In this document: positions 1 through 13,271 of the stretch, piece by piece | Numbering within the stretch: position 1 is the first letter of the stretch | Layout of the letters: every line of letters starts with the position of its first letter | Assembly: GCA_963576565.1 (NCBI GenBank) | Contig: OY755047.1 | Span: 1,426,001 to 1,490,000 of the forward strand | DNA: 64,000 nucleotides | From: Aspidapion aeneum | Lineage: Eukaryota; Arthropoda; Insecta; Coleoptera; Brentidae | Reading direction: 5' to 3' | The notes under the pieces: generated by a model | Databases searched by the model: none | Seen by the model: the letters and a program-made list of their open reading frames with translations, nothing else | What the model was told of the DNA's origin: nothing | Made by a program: the position numbers and the translations under genes

Positions 1-2589
1 AAAAAAAGTTGCTCCGATTTCAAAAATTTTTATATATCTTTGCGTTTCAGATGATACTACACAATAGTAGTGTAAGCTATGGCGATCCTAATTTTTTCGA
101 TAAAAAAAAAGATGCTCCGATTTCAAAAATTTTTATATATCTTTGCGTTCAGATGATACTACACAATAGTAGTGTAAGCTATGGTGATCCTAATTTTTTC
201 GATAAAAAAAAAGTTGCTCCGATTTAAAAAAAAATTATATATCTTTGCGTTTCAGATGATACTACACAATAGTAGTGTAAGCTATGGTGATCCTAATTTT
301 TTCGATAAAAAAAAAGTTGCTACGATTTCAAAATTTTTTATATATCTTTGCGTTCAGATGATACTACACAATAGTAGTGTAAGCTATGGTGATCCTAATT
401 TTTTCGATAAAAAAAAAGTTGCTCCGATTTAAAAAAAATTTATATATCTTTGCGTTTCAGATGATACTACACAATAGTAGTGTAAGCTATGGTGATCCTA
501 ATTTTTTCGATAAAAAAAAAGTTGCTCCGATTTAAAAAATTTGTATATATCTTTGCGTTTCAGATGATACTACACAATAGTAGTGTAAGCTATGGTGATC
601 CTAATTTTTTCGATTAAAAAAAAGTTGCTCCGATTTCAAAAATTTTTATATATCTTTGCGTTTCAGATGATACTACACAATAGTAGTGTAAGCTATGGCG
701 ATCCTAATTTTTTCGATAAGAAAAAAAGTTGCTCCGATTTCAAAATTTTTTATATATCTTTGCGTTTCAGATGATACTACACAATAGTAGTGTAAGCTAT
801 GGCGATCCTAATTTTTTCGATAAAAAAAAAAGTTGCTCCGATTTCAAAAATTTTTATATATCTTTGCGTTTCAGATGATACTACACAATAGTAGTGTAAG
901 CTATGGTGATCCTAATTTTTTCGATAAAAAAAAAGTTGCTCCGATTTCAAAAATTTTTATATATCTTTGCGTTTCAGATGATACTATACAATAGTAGTGT
1001 AAGCTATGGCGATCCTAATTTTTTCGGTAAAAAAAAAGTTGCTCCGATTTCAAAAATTTTTATATATCTTTGCGTTTCAGATGATACTACACAATAGTAG
1101 TGTAAGCTATGGTGATCCTAATTTTTTCGATAAAAAAAAAGTTGCTCCGATTTCAAAAATTTTTATATATCTTTGCGTTTCAGATGATACTACACAATAG
1201 TAGTGTAAGCTATGGTGATCCTAAATTTTTCGATAAAAAAAAAGTTGCTCCGATTTCAAAATTTTTTATATATCTTTGCGTTTCAGATGATACTACACAA
1301 TAGTAGTGTAACTATGGTGATCCTAATTTTTTCGATAAAAAAAAGTTGCTCCGATTTCAAAAATTTTTATATATCTTTGCGTTTCAGATGATACTAAACA
1401 ATAGTAGTGTAAGCTATGGTGATCCTAATTTTTCGATAAAAAAAAAGTTGCTCCGATTTCAAAAATTTTTATATATCTTTGCGTTTCAGATGATACTACA
1501 CAATAGTAGTGTAAGTTATGGCGATCCTAATTTTTTCGATAAAAAAAAAAGTTGCTCCGATTTCAAAATTTTTTATATATCTTTGCGTTTCAGATGATAC
1601 TACACAATAGTAGTGTAAGCTATGGCGATCCTAATTTTTTCAATAAAAAAAAAGTTGCTCCGATTTCAAACTTTTTTATATATCTTTGCGTTTCAGATGA
1701 TACTACACAATAGTAGTGTAAGCTATGGTGATCCTAATTTTTCGATAAAAAAAAAGTTGCTCCGATTTCAAAAATTTTTATATATCTTTGCGTTTCAGAT
1801 GATACTACACAATAGTAGTGTAAGCTATGGTGATCCTAATTTTTTCGATAAAAAAAAAGTTGCTCCGATTTCAAAATTTTTTATATATCTTTGCGTTTCA
1901 GATGATACTACACAATAGTAGTGTAAGCTATGGCGATCCTAATTTTTTCGATAAAAAAAAAAGTTGCTCCGATTTCAAAATTTTTTATATATCTTTGCGT
2001 TTCAGATGATACTACACAATAGTAGTGTAAGCTATGGTGATCCTAATTTTTTTGATAAATAAAAGATACTACACAATAGTAGTGTAAGCGATGGTGATCC
2101 TAATTTTTTCGATAAAAAAAAGTTGCTCCGATTTCAAAAATTTTTATATATCTTTGCGTTTCAGATGATACTACACAATAGTAGTGTAAGCTATAGTGAT
2201 CCTAATTTTTTCGATAAAAAAAAAGTTGCTCCGATTTCTAAATTTTTTATATATCTTTGCGTTTCAGATGATACTACACAATAGTAGTGTAAGCTATGGT
2301 AATCCTAATTTTTTCGATAAAAAAAAAAGTTGCTCTGATTTCAAAAATTTTTATATATCTTTGCGTTTCAGATGATACTACACAATAGTAGTGTAAGCTA
2401 TGGCAATCCTAATTTTTTCGACAAAAAAAAAAGTTGCTCCGATTTAAAAAATTTTTATATATCTTTGCGTTTCAGATGATACTACACAATAGTAGTGTAA
2501 GTTATGGCGATCCTAATTTTTTCGATAAAAAAAAAAGTTGCTCCGATTTCAAAATTTTTTATATATCTTTGCGTTTCAGATGATACTAC

Positions 2590-4123
2590 ACAATAGTAGT
2601 GTAAGCCATGGCGATTCTAATTTTTTCAAAAAAAAAAAAAGTTGCTCCGATTTCAAAATTTTTTATATATCTTTGCGTTTCAGATGATACTACACAATAG
2701 TAGTGTAAGCTATGGTGATTCTAATTTTTTCGATAAAAAAAAGTGGCTCCGATTTCAAAAATTTTTATATATCTTTGCGTTTCAGATGATACTACACAAT
2801 AGTAGTGTAAGCTATGGCGATCCTAATTTTTTCGATAAAAAAAAAGTTGCTCCGATTTCAAAAATTTTTATATATCTTTGCGTTTCAGATGATACTACAC
2901 AATAGTAGTGTAAGCTATGGTGATCCTAAATTTTTCGATAAAAAAAAGTTGCTCCGATTTCAAAATTTTATATATATCTTTGCGTTTCAGATGATACTAC
3001 ACAATAGTAGTGTAAGCTATGGCGATCCTAATTTTTTCGATAAAAAAAAAGTTGCTCCGATTTCAAAATTTTTTATATATCTTTGCGTTTCAGATGATAC
3101 TACACAATAGTAGTGTAAGCTATGGCGATCCTAATTTTTTCGATAAGAAAAAAAGTTGCTCCGATTTCAAAATTTTTTATATATCTTTGTGTTTCAGATG
3201 ATACTACACAATAGTAGTGTAAGCTATGGTGATTCTAATTTTTTCGATAAAAAAAAAGTTGCTCTGGTTTCAAAAATTTTTATATATCTTTGCGTTTCAG
3301 ATGATACTACACAATAGTAGTGTAAGCTATGGTGATCCTAATTTTTTCGATAAAAAAAAAGTTGCTCCGATTTCAAAATTTTTTATATATCTTTGCGTTT
3401 CAGATGATACTACACAATAGTAGTGTAAGCTATGGTGATCCTAATTTTTTCGATAAAAAAAAAGTTGCTCCGATTTCAAAATTTTTTATATATCCTTGCG
3501 TTTCAGATGATACTACACAATAGTAGTGTAAGCTATGGCGATCCTAATTTTTTCGATAAGAAAAAAAGTTGCTCCGATTTCAAAAATTTTTATATATCCT
3601 TGCGTTTCAGATGATACTACACAATAGTAGTGTAAGCTATGGCGATCCTAATTTTTTCGATAAAAAAAAAAGTTGCTCCGATTTTAAAAAATTTTATATC
3701 TTTGCGTTTCAGATGATACTACACAATAGTAGTGTAAGCTATGGTGATTCTAATTTTTTCGATAAAAAAAAATGCTCCGATTTCAAAAATTTTTATATAT
3801 CTTTGCTTCAGATGATACTACACAATAGTAGTGTAAGCTATGGCGATCCTAATTTTTTCGATAAAAAAAAAAGTTACTCCGATTTCAAAAATTTTTATAT
3901 ATCTTTGCGTTTCAGATGATACTACATGTAAGCTATGGTGATCCTAATTTTTTCGATAAAAAAAAAGTTGCTCCGATTTCAAAAAATTTTATATATCTTT
4001 GCGTTTCAGATGATACTACACAATAGTAGTGTAAGCTATGGTGATCCTAATTTTTTCGATAAAAAAAAAAGTTGCTCCGATTTCAAAATTTTTTATATAT
4101 CTTTGCGTTTCAGATGATACTAC
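2590..4123 (+). repeat. Higher-order satellite block, copy A (1,534 bp)
   Basis: A block of about 15 satellite units with diagnostic variants in fixed order: GTAAGCCATGGCGATTC with a lengthened A-run, a unit with GTGGCTCCG, a unit with GTTGCTCTGG, a shortened unit, and one with ACTACATGTAAGCT. The same order recurs exactly 1,534 bp downstream, so this is a segmental tandem duplication within the array. Confidence 0.9.
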
Positions 4124-5657
4124 ACAATAGTAGTGTAAGCCATGGCGATTCTAATTTTTTCAAAAAAAAAAAAAGTTGCTCCGATTTCAAAATTTTTTAT
4201 ATATCTTTGCGTTTCAGATGATACTACACAATAGTAGTGTAAGCTATGGTGATTCTAATTTTTTCGATAAAAAAAAGTGGCTCCGATTTCAAAAATTTTT
4301 ATATATCTTTGCGTTTCAGATGATACTACACAATAGTAGTGTAAGCTATGGCGATCCTAATTTTTTCGATAAAAAAAAAGTTGCTCCGATTTCAAAAATT
4401 TTTATATATCTTTGCGTTTCAGATGATACTACACAATAGTAGTGTAAGCTATGGTGATCCTAAATTTTTCGATAAAAAAAAGTTGCTCCGATTTCAAAAT
4501 TTTATATATATCTTTGCGTTTCAGATGATACTACACAATAGTAGTGTAAGCTATGGCGATCCTAATTTTTTCGATAAAAAAAAAGTTGCTCCGATTTCAA
4601 AATTTTTTATATATCTTTGCGTTTCAGATGATACTACACAATAGTAGTGTAAGCTATGGCGATCCTAATTTTTTCGATAAGAAAAAAAGTTGCTCCGATT
4701 TCAAAATTTTTTATATATCTTTGTGTTTCAGATGATACTACACAATAGTAGTGTAAGCTATGGTGATTCTAATTTTTTCGATAAAAAAAAAGTTGCTCTG
4801 GTTTCAAAAATTTTTATATATCTTTGCGTTTCAGATGATACTACACAATAGTAGTGTAAGCTATGGTGATCCTAATTTTTTCGATAAAAAAAAAGTTGCT
4901 CCGATTTCAAAATTTTTTATATATCTTTGCGTTTCAGATGATACTACACAATAGTAGTGTAAGCTATGGTGATCCTAATTTTTTCGATAAAAAAAAAGTT
5001 GCTCCGATTTCAAAATTTTTTATATATCCTTGCGTTTCAGATGATACTACACAATAGTAGTGTAAGCTATGGCGATCCTAATTTTTTCGATAAGAAAAAA
5101 AGTTGCTCCGATTTCAAAAATTTTTATATATCCTTGCGTTTCAGATGATACTACACAATAGTAGTGTAAGCTATGGCGATCCTAATTTTTTCGATAAAAA
5201 AAAAAGTTGCTCCGATTTTAAAAAATTTTATATCTTTGCGTTTCAGATGATACTACACAATAGTAGTGTAAGCTATGGTGATTCTAATTTTTTCGATAAA
5301 AAAAAATGCTCCGATTTCAAAAATTTTTATATATCTTTGCTTCAGATGATACTACACAATAGTAGTGTAAGCTATGGCGATCCTAATTTTTTCGATAAAA
5401 AAAAAGTTACTCCGATTTCAAAAATTTTTATATATCTTTGCGTTTCAGATGATACTACATGTAAGCTATGGTGATCCTAATTTTTTCGATAAAAAAAAAG
5501 TTGCTCCGATTTCAAAAAATTTTATATATCTTTGCGTTTCAGATGATACTACACAATAGTAGTGTAAGCTATGGTGATCCTAATTTTTTCGATAAAAAAA
5601 AAGTTGCTCCGATTTCAAAAATTTTTATATATCTTTGCGTTTCAGATGATACTACAC
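4124..5657 (+). repeat. Higher-order satellite block, copy B (1,534 bp)
   Basis: The second copy of the block at 2590-4123. All diagnostic variant units occur at a constant offset of 1,534 bp. I noticed only trivial differences, such as one A fewer in a homopolymer near 5400, so the duplication is recent relative to monomer divergence. Confidence 0.9.
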
Positions 5658-8600
5658 AATAGTCGTGTAAGCTATGGTGATCCTAATTTTTTCGATAAAA
5701 AAAAAGATGCTCCGATTTCAAAATTTTTGATATATCTTTGCGTTTCAGATGATACTACACAATAGTAGTGTAAGCTATGGTGATCCTAATTTTTTCGATA
5801 AAAAAAAAGTTGCTCCGATTTCAAATTTTTTTATATATCCTTGCGTTTCAGATGATACTACACAATAGTAGTGTAAGCTATGGTGATCCTAATTTTTTCG
5901 ATAAAAAAAAAGTTGCTCCGATTTCAAAATTTTTTATATATCTTTGCGTTTCAGATGATACTACACAATAGTAGTGTAAGCTATGGTGATCCTAATTTTT
6001 TCGATAAAAAAAAGTTGCTCCGATTTCAAAAATTTTTATATATCTTTGCGTTTCAGATGATACTACACAATAGTAGTGTAAGCTATAGTGATCCTAATTT
6101 TTTCGATAAAAAAAAAGTTGCTCCGATTTCTAAATTTTTTATATATCTTTGCGTTTCAGATGATACTACACAATAGTAGTGTAAGCTATGGTGATCCCAA
6201 TTTTTTCAATAAAAAAAAAGTTGCTCCGATTTCAAAATTTTTTATATATCCTTGCGTTTCAGATGATACTACACAATAGTAGTGTAAGCTATGGTAATCC
6301 TAATTTTTTCGATAAAAAAAAAGTTGCTCCGATTTCAAATTTTTTTATATATCTTTGCGTTTCAGATGATACTACACAATAGTAGTGTAAGCTATGGTGA
6401 TCCTAATTTTTTCGATAAAAAAAAGTTGCTCCGATTTCAAAAATTTTTATATATCTTTGCGTTTCAGATGATACTACACAATAGCAGTGTAAGCTATGGT
6501 GATCCTAATTTTTTCGATAAAAAAAAGTTGCTCCAATTTCAAAATTTTTTATATATCTTTGCGTTTCAGATGATACTACACAATAGTAGTGTAAGCTATG
6601 ATCCTAATTTTTTCGATAAAAAAAAAGTAGCTCCGATTTCTAAATTTTTTATATATCTTTGCGTTTCAGATGATACTACACAATAGTAGTGTAAGCTATG
6701 GTAATCCTAATTTTTTCGATAAAAAAAAAGTTGCTCCGATTTCTAAATTTTTTATATATCTTTGCGTTTCAGATGATACTACACAATAGTAGTGTAAGCT
6801 ATGGTAATCCTAATTTTTTCGATAAAAAAAAAGTTGCTCCGATTTCTAAATTTTTTATATATCTTTGCGTTTCAGATGATTCTACACAATAGTAGTGTAA
6901 GCTATGGTAATCCTAATTTTTTCGATAAAAAAAAAGTTGCTCCGATTTCAAAAAATTTTATATATCTTTGCGTTTCAGATGATACTACACAATAGTAGTG
7001 TAAGCTATGGTGATCCTAATTTTTTCGATAAAAAAAAAGTTGCTCCGATTTCTAAATTTTTTATATATCTTTGCGTTTCAGATGATACTACACAATAGTA
7101 GTGTAAGCTATGATCCTAATTTTTTCGATAAAAAAAAAGTAGCTCCGATTTCTAAATTTTTTATATATCTTTGCGTTTCAGATGATACTACACAATAGTA
7201 GTGTAAGCGATGGTGATCCTAATTTTTTCGATAAAAAAAAGTTGCTCCGATTTCAAAAATTTTTATATATCTTTGCGTTTCAGATGATACTACACAATAG
7301 TAGTGTAAGCTATGGTGATCCTAATTTTTTTGATAAATAAAAGATACTACACAATAGTAGTGTAAGCGATGGTGATCCTAATTTTTTCGATAAAAAAAAA
7401 GTTGCTCCGATTTCAAAATTTTTTATATATCTTTGCGTTTCAGATGATACTACACAATAGTAGTGTAAGCTATGGTGATCCTAATTTTTTCGATAAAAAA
7501 AAAGTTGCTCCGATTTCAAAAATTTTTATATATCTTTGCGTTTCAGATGATACTACACAATAGTAGTGTAAGCTATGGTGATCCTAATTTTTTCAATAAA
7601 AAAAAGTTGCTCCGATTTCAAAAATTTTTATATATCTTTGCGTTTCAGATGATACTACACAATAGTAGTGTAAGCTATAGTGATCCTAATTTTTTCGATA
7701 AAAAAAAAGTTGCTCCGATTTCTAAATTTTTTATATATCTTTGCGTTTCAGATGATACTACACAATAGTAGTGTAAGCTATGGTGATCCTAATTTTTTCG
7801 ATAAAAAAAAAGTTGCTCCGATTTCAAATTTTTTTATATATCTTTGCGTTTCAGATGATACTACACAATAGTAGTGTAAGCTATGGTAATCCTAATTTTT
7901 TCGATAAAAAAAAAGTTGCTCCGATTTCTAAATTTTTTATATATCTTTGCGTTTCAGATGATACTACACAATAGTAGTGTAAGCTATGGTGATCCTAATT
8001 TTTTCGATAAAAAAAAAGTTGCTCCGATTTGAAAATTTTTTATATATCTTTGCGTTTCAGATGATTCTACACAATAGTAGTGTAAGCTATGGTAATCCTA
8101 ATTTTTTCGATAAAAAAAAAGTTGCTCCGATTTCAAAAAATTTTATATATCTTTGCGTTTCAGATGATACTACACAATAGTAGTGTAAGCTATGGTGATT
8201 CTAATTTTTTCGATAAAAAAAAAGTTGCTCCGATTTCAAAAATTTTTATATATCTTTGCGTTTCAGATGATACTACACAATAGTAGTGTAAGCTATGGTG
8301 ATCCTAATTTTTTCGATAAAAAAAAAGTTGCTCCGATTTCAAAAATTTTTATATATCTTTGCGTTTTAGATGATACTACACAATAGTAGTGTAAGCTATG
8401 GTGATCCTAATTTTTTCGATAAAAAAAAAGTTGCTCCGATTTCAAAAATTTTTATATTTCTTTGCGTTTCAGATGATACTACACAATAGTAGTGTAAGCT
8501 ATGGTGATCCTAATTTTTTCGATAAAAAAAAGTTGCTCCGATTTCAAAAATTTTTATATATCTTTGCGTTTCAGATGATACTACACAATAGTAGTGTAAG

Positions 8601-9956
8601 CTATGGTGATCCTAATTTTTTCGATAAAAAAAAAGTTGCTCCGATTTCAAAAATTTTTATATTTCTTTGCGTTTCAGATGATACTACACAATAGTAGTGT
8701 AAGCTATGGTGATCCTAATTTTTTCGATAAAAAAAAAGTTGCTCCGATTTCAAAAATTTTTATATTTCTTTGCGTTTCAGATGATACTACACAATAGTAG
8801 TGTAAGCTATGGTGATCCTAATTTTTTCGATAAAAAAAAGTTGCTCCGATTTCAAAAATTTTTATATATCTTTGCGTTTCAGATGATACTACACAATAGT
8901 AGTGTAAGCTATGGTGATCCTAATTTTTTTGATAAATAAAAGATACTACACAATAGTAGTGTAAGCGATGGTGATCCTAATTTTTTCGATAAAAAAAAAG
9001 TTGCTCCGATTTCAAAAATTTTTATATATCTTTGCGTTTCAGATGATACTACACAATAGTAGTGTAAGCTATGGTGATACTAATTTTTTCGATAAAAAAA
9101 AAGTTGCTCCGATTTCAAAATTTTTTATATATCTTTGCGTTTCAGATGATACTACACAATAGTAGTGTAAGCTATGGTGATCCTAATTTTTTCGATAAAA
9201 AAAAAGTTGCTCCGATTTCAAAAATTTTTATATATCTTTGCGTTTCAGATGATACTACACAATAGTAGTGTAAGCTATGGTGATCCTAATTTTTTCGATA
9301 AAAAAAAAGTTGCTCCGATTTCAAAAATTTTTATATATCTTTGCGTTTCAGATGATTCTACACAATAGTAGTGTAAGCTATGGTAATCCTAATTTTTTCG
9401 ATAAAAAAAAAGTTGCTCCGATTTCAAAAATTTTTATATATCTTTGCGTTTCAGATGATACTACACAATAGTAGTGTAAGCTATGGTGATTCTAATTTTT
9501 TTGATAAATAAAAGATACTACACAATAGTAGTGTAAGCGATGGTGATCCTAATTTTTTCGAAAAAAAAAAAGTTGCTCCGATTTCAAAAATTTTTATATA
9601 TCTTTGTGTTTCAGATGATACTACACAATAGTAGTGTAAGCTATGGTGATTCTAATTTTTTCGATAAAAAAAAAGTTGCTCCGATTTCAAAATTTTTTAT
9701 ATATCTTTGCGTTTCAGATGATACTACACAATAGTAGTGTAAGCTATGGTGATCCTAATTTTTTCGATAAAAAAAAGTTGCTCCGATTTCAAAATTTTTT
9801 ATATATCTTTGCGTTTCAGATGATACTACACATTAGTAGTGTAAGCTATGGTGATCCTAATTTTTTCGATAAAACAAAAGTTGCTCCGATTTCAAAATTT
9901 TTTATATATCTTTGCGTTTCAGATGATACTACACAATAGTAGTGAACCGAACCGAA

Positions 9957-10360
<404 letters not shown>

Positions 10361-10907
10361 AACGACCAACGCGCATAACTCAAAAAACGGCTTGCCCGAT
10401 TTCAATGAAATTTGGTACACAGGCTGGGTTTTGGGTCGAGATGGTCCCATTTAAAAATGAACAAAATCAACCGAACACAAGCCAAATAAAAGGGTGGGGG
10501 TAGATTTCAAAAATTAAAGTTTATGTAAAAATATTGCGTGTGTGATTTCAAACGAAAGGTAATTGAGTCTGGAGTTAAACGAAATACATTTTAGTTTAAA
10601 AAAAAAGGTGGGGTAAATTTCAAAAATTAGTGTTTAAGTGGAAATATGGCGTGTGTGATATCAAACAAAAGGTAATTGAGTCTGGAGTTAAATAAAATAC
10701 ATTTTAGTTTAAAAGAAAAGGTGGAGGTAGATTTGAAAAATTAGAGTTTAAGTCAAAACATGGCTTGTGTGGTATCAAATGAATGGTAATTGAGTCTGGA
10801 TTTCAATAAAATATACTTCAGTTTTTAGTTAGATTAGCTTTCACGTAGATACACTATAACTATAGTACCCAGTGTGAGCTTAGGTGCCCATAGATTGGCA
10901 GAGTATT
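10361..10907 (+). mobile_element. HINE-like element copy 1, 3' body and terminus
   Basis: After the microsatellite comes the conserved AACGACCAACGCGCATAAC segment. Next are imperfect internal repeats of about 115 bp (GGTGGGGGTAGATTTC, GGCGTGTGTGAT, AAAGGTAATTGAGTCTGG). The terminus has CTATAACTATAGTACCCAG and ends at GGCAGAGTATT. Together with the satellite and (CTGT)n this forms one element whose 5' head has been amplified. It is non-coding. The family is inferred from structure: GTCY microsatellite, subterminal dyads and no target duplication. Confidence 0.8.
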
Positions 10908-11228
10908 TTTGATAAATTAAACCGACATAATAGTAGAAATTATTACCCACTCGGTCCGTTTTAGTAATGGCTACCCGGTATAGTTCTTGTTGTTTTTTTT
11001 ACGATGTACGTGTTGAGTGATTTTTCGCCACCCATGGTTTTTACATAAATTTCATGAGTTCGGGAAATCGAGAAGAAAAATAAAAAACAACAACTCGAAA
11101 TGAAACGGAAAAGTGGGCATTTTAACACAAACAGAATTAGATTTTACAAAATAAATTTTATTCAATAAATAAAATAAATATAATTATTCTATTATTTTGT
11201 ATCTGTTTTTTTAATTATTTTCTTTATG
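10908..11228. other. Intergenic, nothing recognised
   Basis: AT-rich unique-looking sequence between the HINE-like terminus and the mariner-like left end. I see no coding, TIR or tandem structure. Confidence 0.5.
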
Positions 11229-11407
11229 TACAGGGTGTTATTATAAAAGATAGAGCACTAGAAATTTCACATTACTGTCCTCAAATTTTGGTACAAGAAA
11301 AAAATTGTCAAAAGTTTTTTTTTAGCCTAAGCTACGAGGGAAAATTCAAAAATTCGGAATCCTAGAAATCCATTATTAGTGCAGATATTTCAATTCTGTT
11401 AAAATGT

Positions 11408-12503
11408 CTTTACGACGATTTGCAAAAGGCATATGATAGTATACTACTAAATCTACTTTGGAAAGCGTTGGAAAACACAAACATAAGCGTACAACTAATT
11501 AAGGCCATCAAAGAGTTATACCGCAATAGTTAGGCAAAAGTTAAAATAAAAGCAAAACTAACCAAAGGCTTTCAAGTAAATAAAGGTCTTAAACAAGGTT
11601 GCTGTATCTCGCCTACGCTCTTCAAGATATACTTGGAACAAGTCCTTAAAGTATGGAAGAGAAAATGCCAAAACATGGGAATTCCGTTGGACGAAACCAC
11701 CTTGTATACTTTATGTTTCGCAGATGATCAGATAGTAGTGGCTCAGGATTATGACGACCTCGAATATATGACACGAAAACTAATAGAAGAGTACAATAAG
11801 TGGGGACTAAAGGTTAATCTTAATAAGACAGAGTATATGTGTATCGGTGGAATGAAGCAGGATCTAATCTTAAATACCGGGCAGCGAATTCAGTCCTGTG
11901 ATGAGTATAAATACTTACTTAGGTCTAAAAATTATAGCTTACGGAACACTAGATAAAGCTATAAAAGATCGAAACGTACAAGGAAGAAAAGCAATAACTT
12001 TATTAAAAGGAATAATTTGGGACCAAAGTATATCAAAACATAACAAAAAGCTTATATATAACACCATTGTAAAAAGTATTATTACATACAGCTCAGAAGT
12101 ATGACCAATCAAGGATAGAACAGAAAAAATGCTTTCCGCTACGGAGATGGACTATTGGAGAAGAGCAGCAGGGAAATCAAAAAGAGAAAGAGTTACAAAT
12201 CAAAGAATAAGAGAAATTATCACAGTGGGTGTACGTACTTTAGTGGATGATATAAGAACAAAACAACTGTTGTGGTATGGACATTTACAAAGAATGAATG
12301 ATGAAAGACTACCTAAACAAATACTACAATGGAAACCAACTGGCCAAAGAAAACGAGGACGGCCAAGGAGACGCTGGAGAGAAGGAATAGACAGTGAAAT
12401 AAGAATAAGAGGCCTAGATGATGAATTATGGGCAAACAGAAACGAGTGGAGATTGGGTATCGGAAGACGTAGAACGTTGTGAAACCGATAAATTATATAT
12501 ATA
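11408..12503 (+). pseudogene. LINE-A copy 1, RTE-like reverse transcriptase (5'-truncated, broken)
   Basis: Encodes the C-terminal half of a LINE reverse transcriptase. AYDS of RT motif A lies near 11430, the GCCISPTLF motif near 11600, and the intact catalytic FADDQ box at 11714-11731. A conserved tail with RGRPRRRWREG is near 12350. It is broken by a TAG at about 11532, by a frameshift near 11915 where an extra 'ctta' follows TAAATACTTA, and by a TGG-to-TGA change near 12103. A short TA-rich tail follows the stop at 12482. Compared with the other copies it is 5'-truncated, as expected of target-primed reverse transcription. It inserted into the left arm of the surrounding inverted-repeat element. 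Clade assignment (RTE-like) rests on the RGRP..W tail and is tentative. Confidence 0.85.
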
Positions 12504-12612
12504 AAATTTCTCTACAGAAAGTTGATACTGTCAATAAAATGACGTTGTCAAATTTTTGGTCCGTCAAGCCAAATTCGAGATTTCGGAAATAAATTTTAAA
12601 AAAAAGTATGTA

Positions 12613-12814
12613 CAGTCAGGGACTTTTTAAATTGCCATTGTATTTTTTTCTGTCAAAAGTTATAATGTATTGTAATTGGAAAAAAGATTTTTTTATAATA
12701 TGTATGTATAAAGTTCACTATTTTTTTGGTTTGGTTCAAACTGGGTTGCCTAATTTAAAATAGGAATATTTTTAATTTTCATTCAAGTGCGGCCAATTAA
12801 AAAGTCCCTGATTG
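12613..12814. mobile_element. TA-flanked MITE, 202 bp
   Basis: Terminal inverted repeats CAGTCAGGGACTTTTTAA on the left and AATTAAAAAGTCCCTGATTG on the right are flanked by TA at 12611-12612 and 12815-12816. This fits a Tc1/mariner-type MITE. A related terminus (AAAGTCCCTGACCGTAC) occurs near 57592-57610. It is non-coding. Confidence 0.65.
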
Positions 12815-13116
12815 TACCTGGATTTTTTTTCTATTTTTTTATGGCTATGGGTTCATTGGGAACCTAATGTAAAGCAAAAAATTTTAACAAAAATCTAGGT
12901 CCGTATTTAACTTATAATTTTTTTTAAAATCTCGAATCCAAATCGACGGACCGAAAATTTGACAATGCCATTTCATTGACAGGATCAACTTTCTGTAGAG
13001 AAGTTTAAAAAAAATTAACATATCTGCACTAATAACAGAGATAAGACTGATTTTAAGAATTCCGAATTTTTAAATTTTCCCTCGTAGCTAGAAAACTACT
13101 AGGGCTGGAATAGAGG

Positions 13117-13168
13117 CCCTGTATGTTGACATATTTGGATATATTACCAAATAGGTCAACATACAGGG
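13117..13168. repeat. 52-bp near-perfect palindrome
   Basis: CCCTGTATGTTGAC at the left is mirrored by GTCAACATACAGGG at the right, and CATATTTGG by CCAAATAGG, around a short AT centre. GGCTGGAATA occurs in direct orientation on both sides (about 13104 and 13175), suggesting a target duplication or a small foldback insertion. Confidence 0.8.
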
Positions 13169-13271
13169 ACTCAAGGCTGGAATAAAACCTTTGATATAGG
13201 AGGATGGGATAAAAAGTTTCCGGCCTAACATAGAACGCAACACCACAGTGAGTAAATAATAATTTATTTTT

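Larger units (their letters stand above)
1..9941 (+). repeat. 103-bp satellite array (about 96 units)
   Basis: A head-to-tail array with a period of 103 bp, seen from the regular recurrence of GTAGTGTAAGCTATGG and GTTGCTCCGATTTC. Units differ mainly in A-run length and in C/T or G/A changes such as GGTGATCC versus GGCGATCC. Each unit matches the 5' head of the dispersed HINE-like element found at 31149, 42864 and 46493, from its short dyad through the segment ending GCGTTTCAGATGAT. The array begins outside the window and its right end joins the CTGT microsatellite of the same element. It is non-coding: the short reading frames it produces in every unit come from the period and A-rich runs. 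Confidence 0.97.
11330..13089. mobile_element. Inverted-repeat (foldback/MITE-type) element split by a LINE
   Basis: The left end AGCTACGAGGGAAAATT and the right end AATTTTCCCTCGTAGCT are inverted copies. The similarity continues inward for roughly 200 bp per arm, including ATTAGTGCAGATAT, CTCTACAGAAAGTTGAT and TTGTCAAATTTT. The left arm is interrupted at about 11408-12503 by a LINE fragment and resumes at CTCTACAGAAAGTTG. A TA-flanked MITE sits in the spacer at 12613-12814. It has no coding capacity of its own. Confidence 0.7.

Noticed and set aside
1..9941. CRISPR-like or protein-repeat array
   Set aside because: Units are contiguous 103-bp satellite monomers with no spacer/repeat alternation, and the small frames carry the same residues only because the DNA is periodic.
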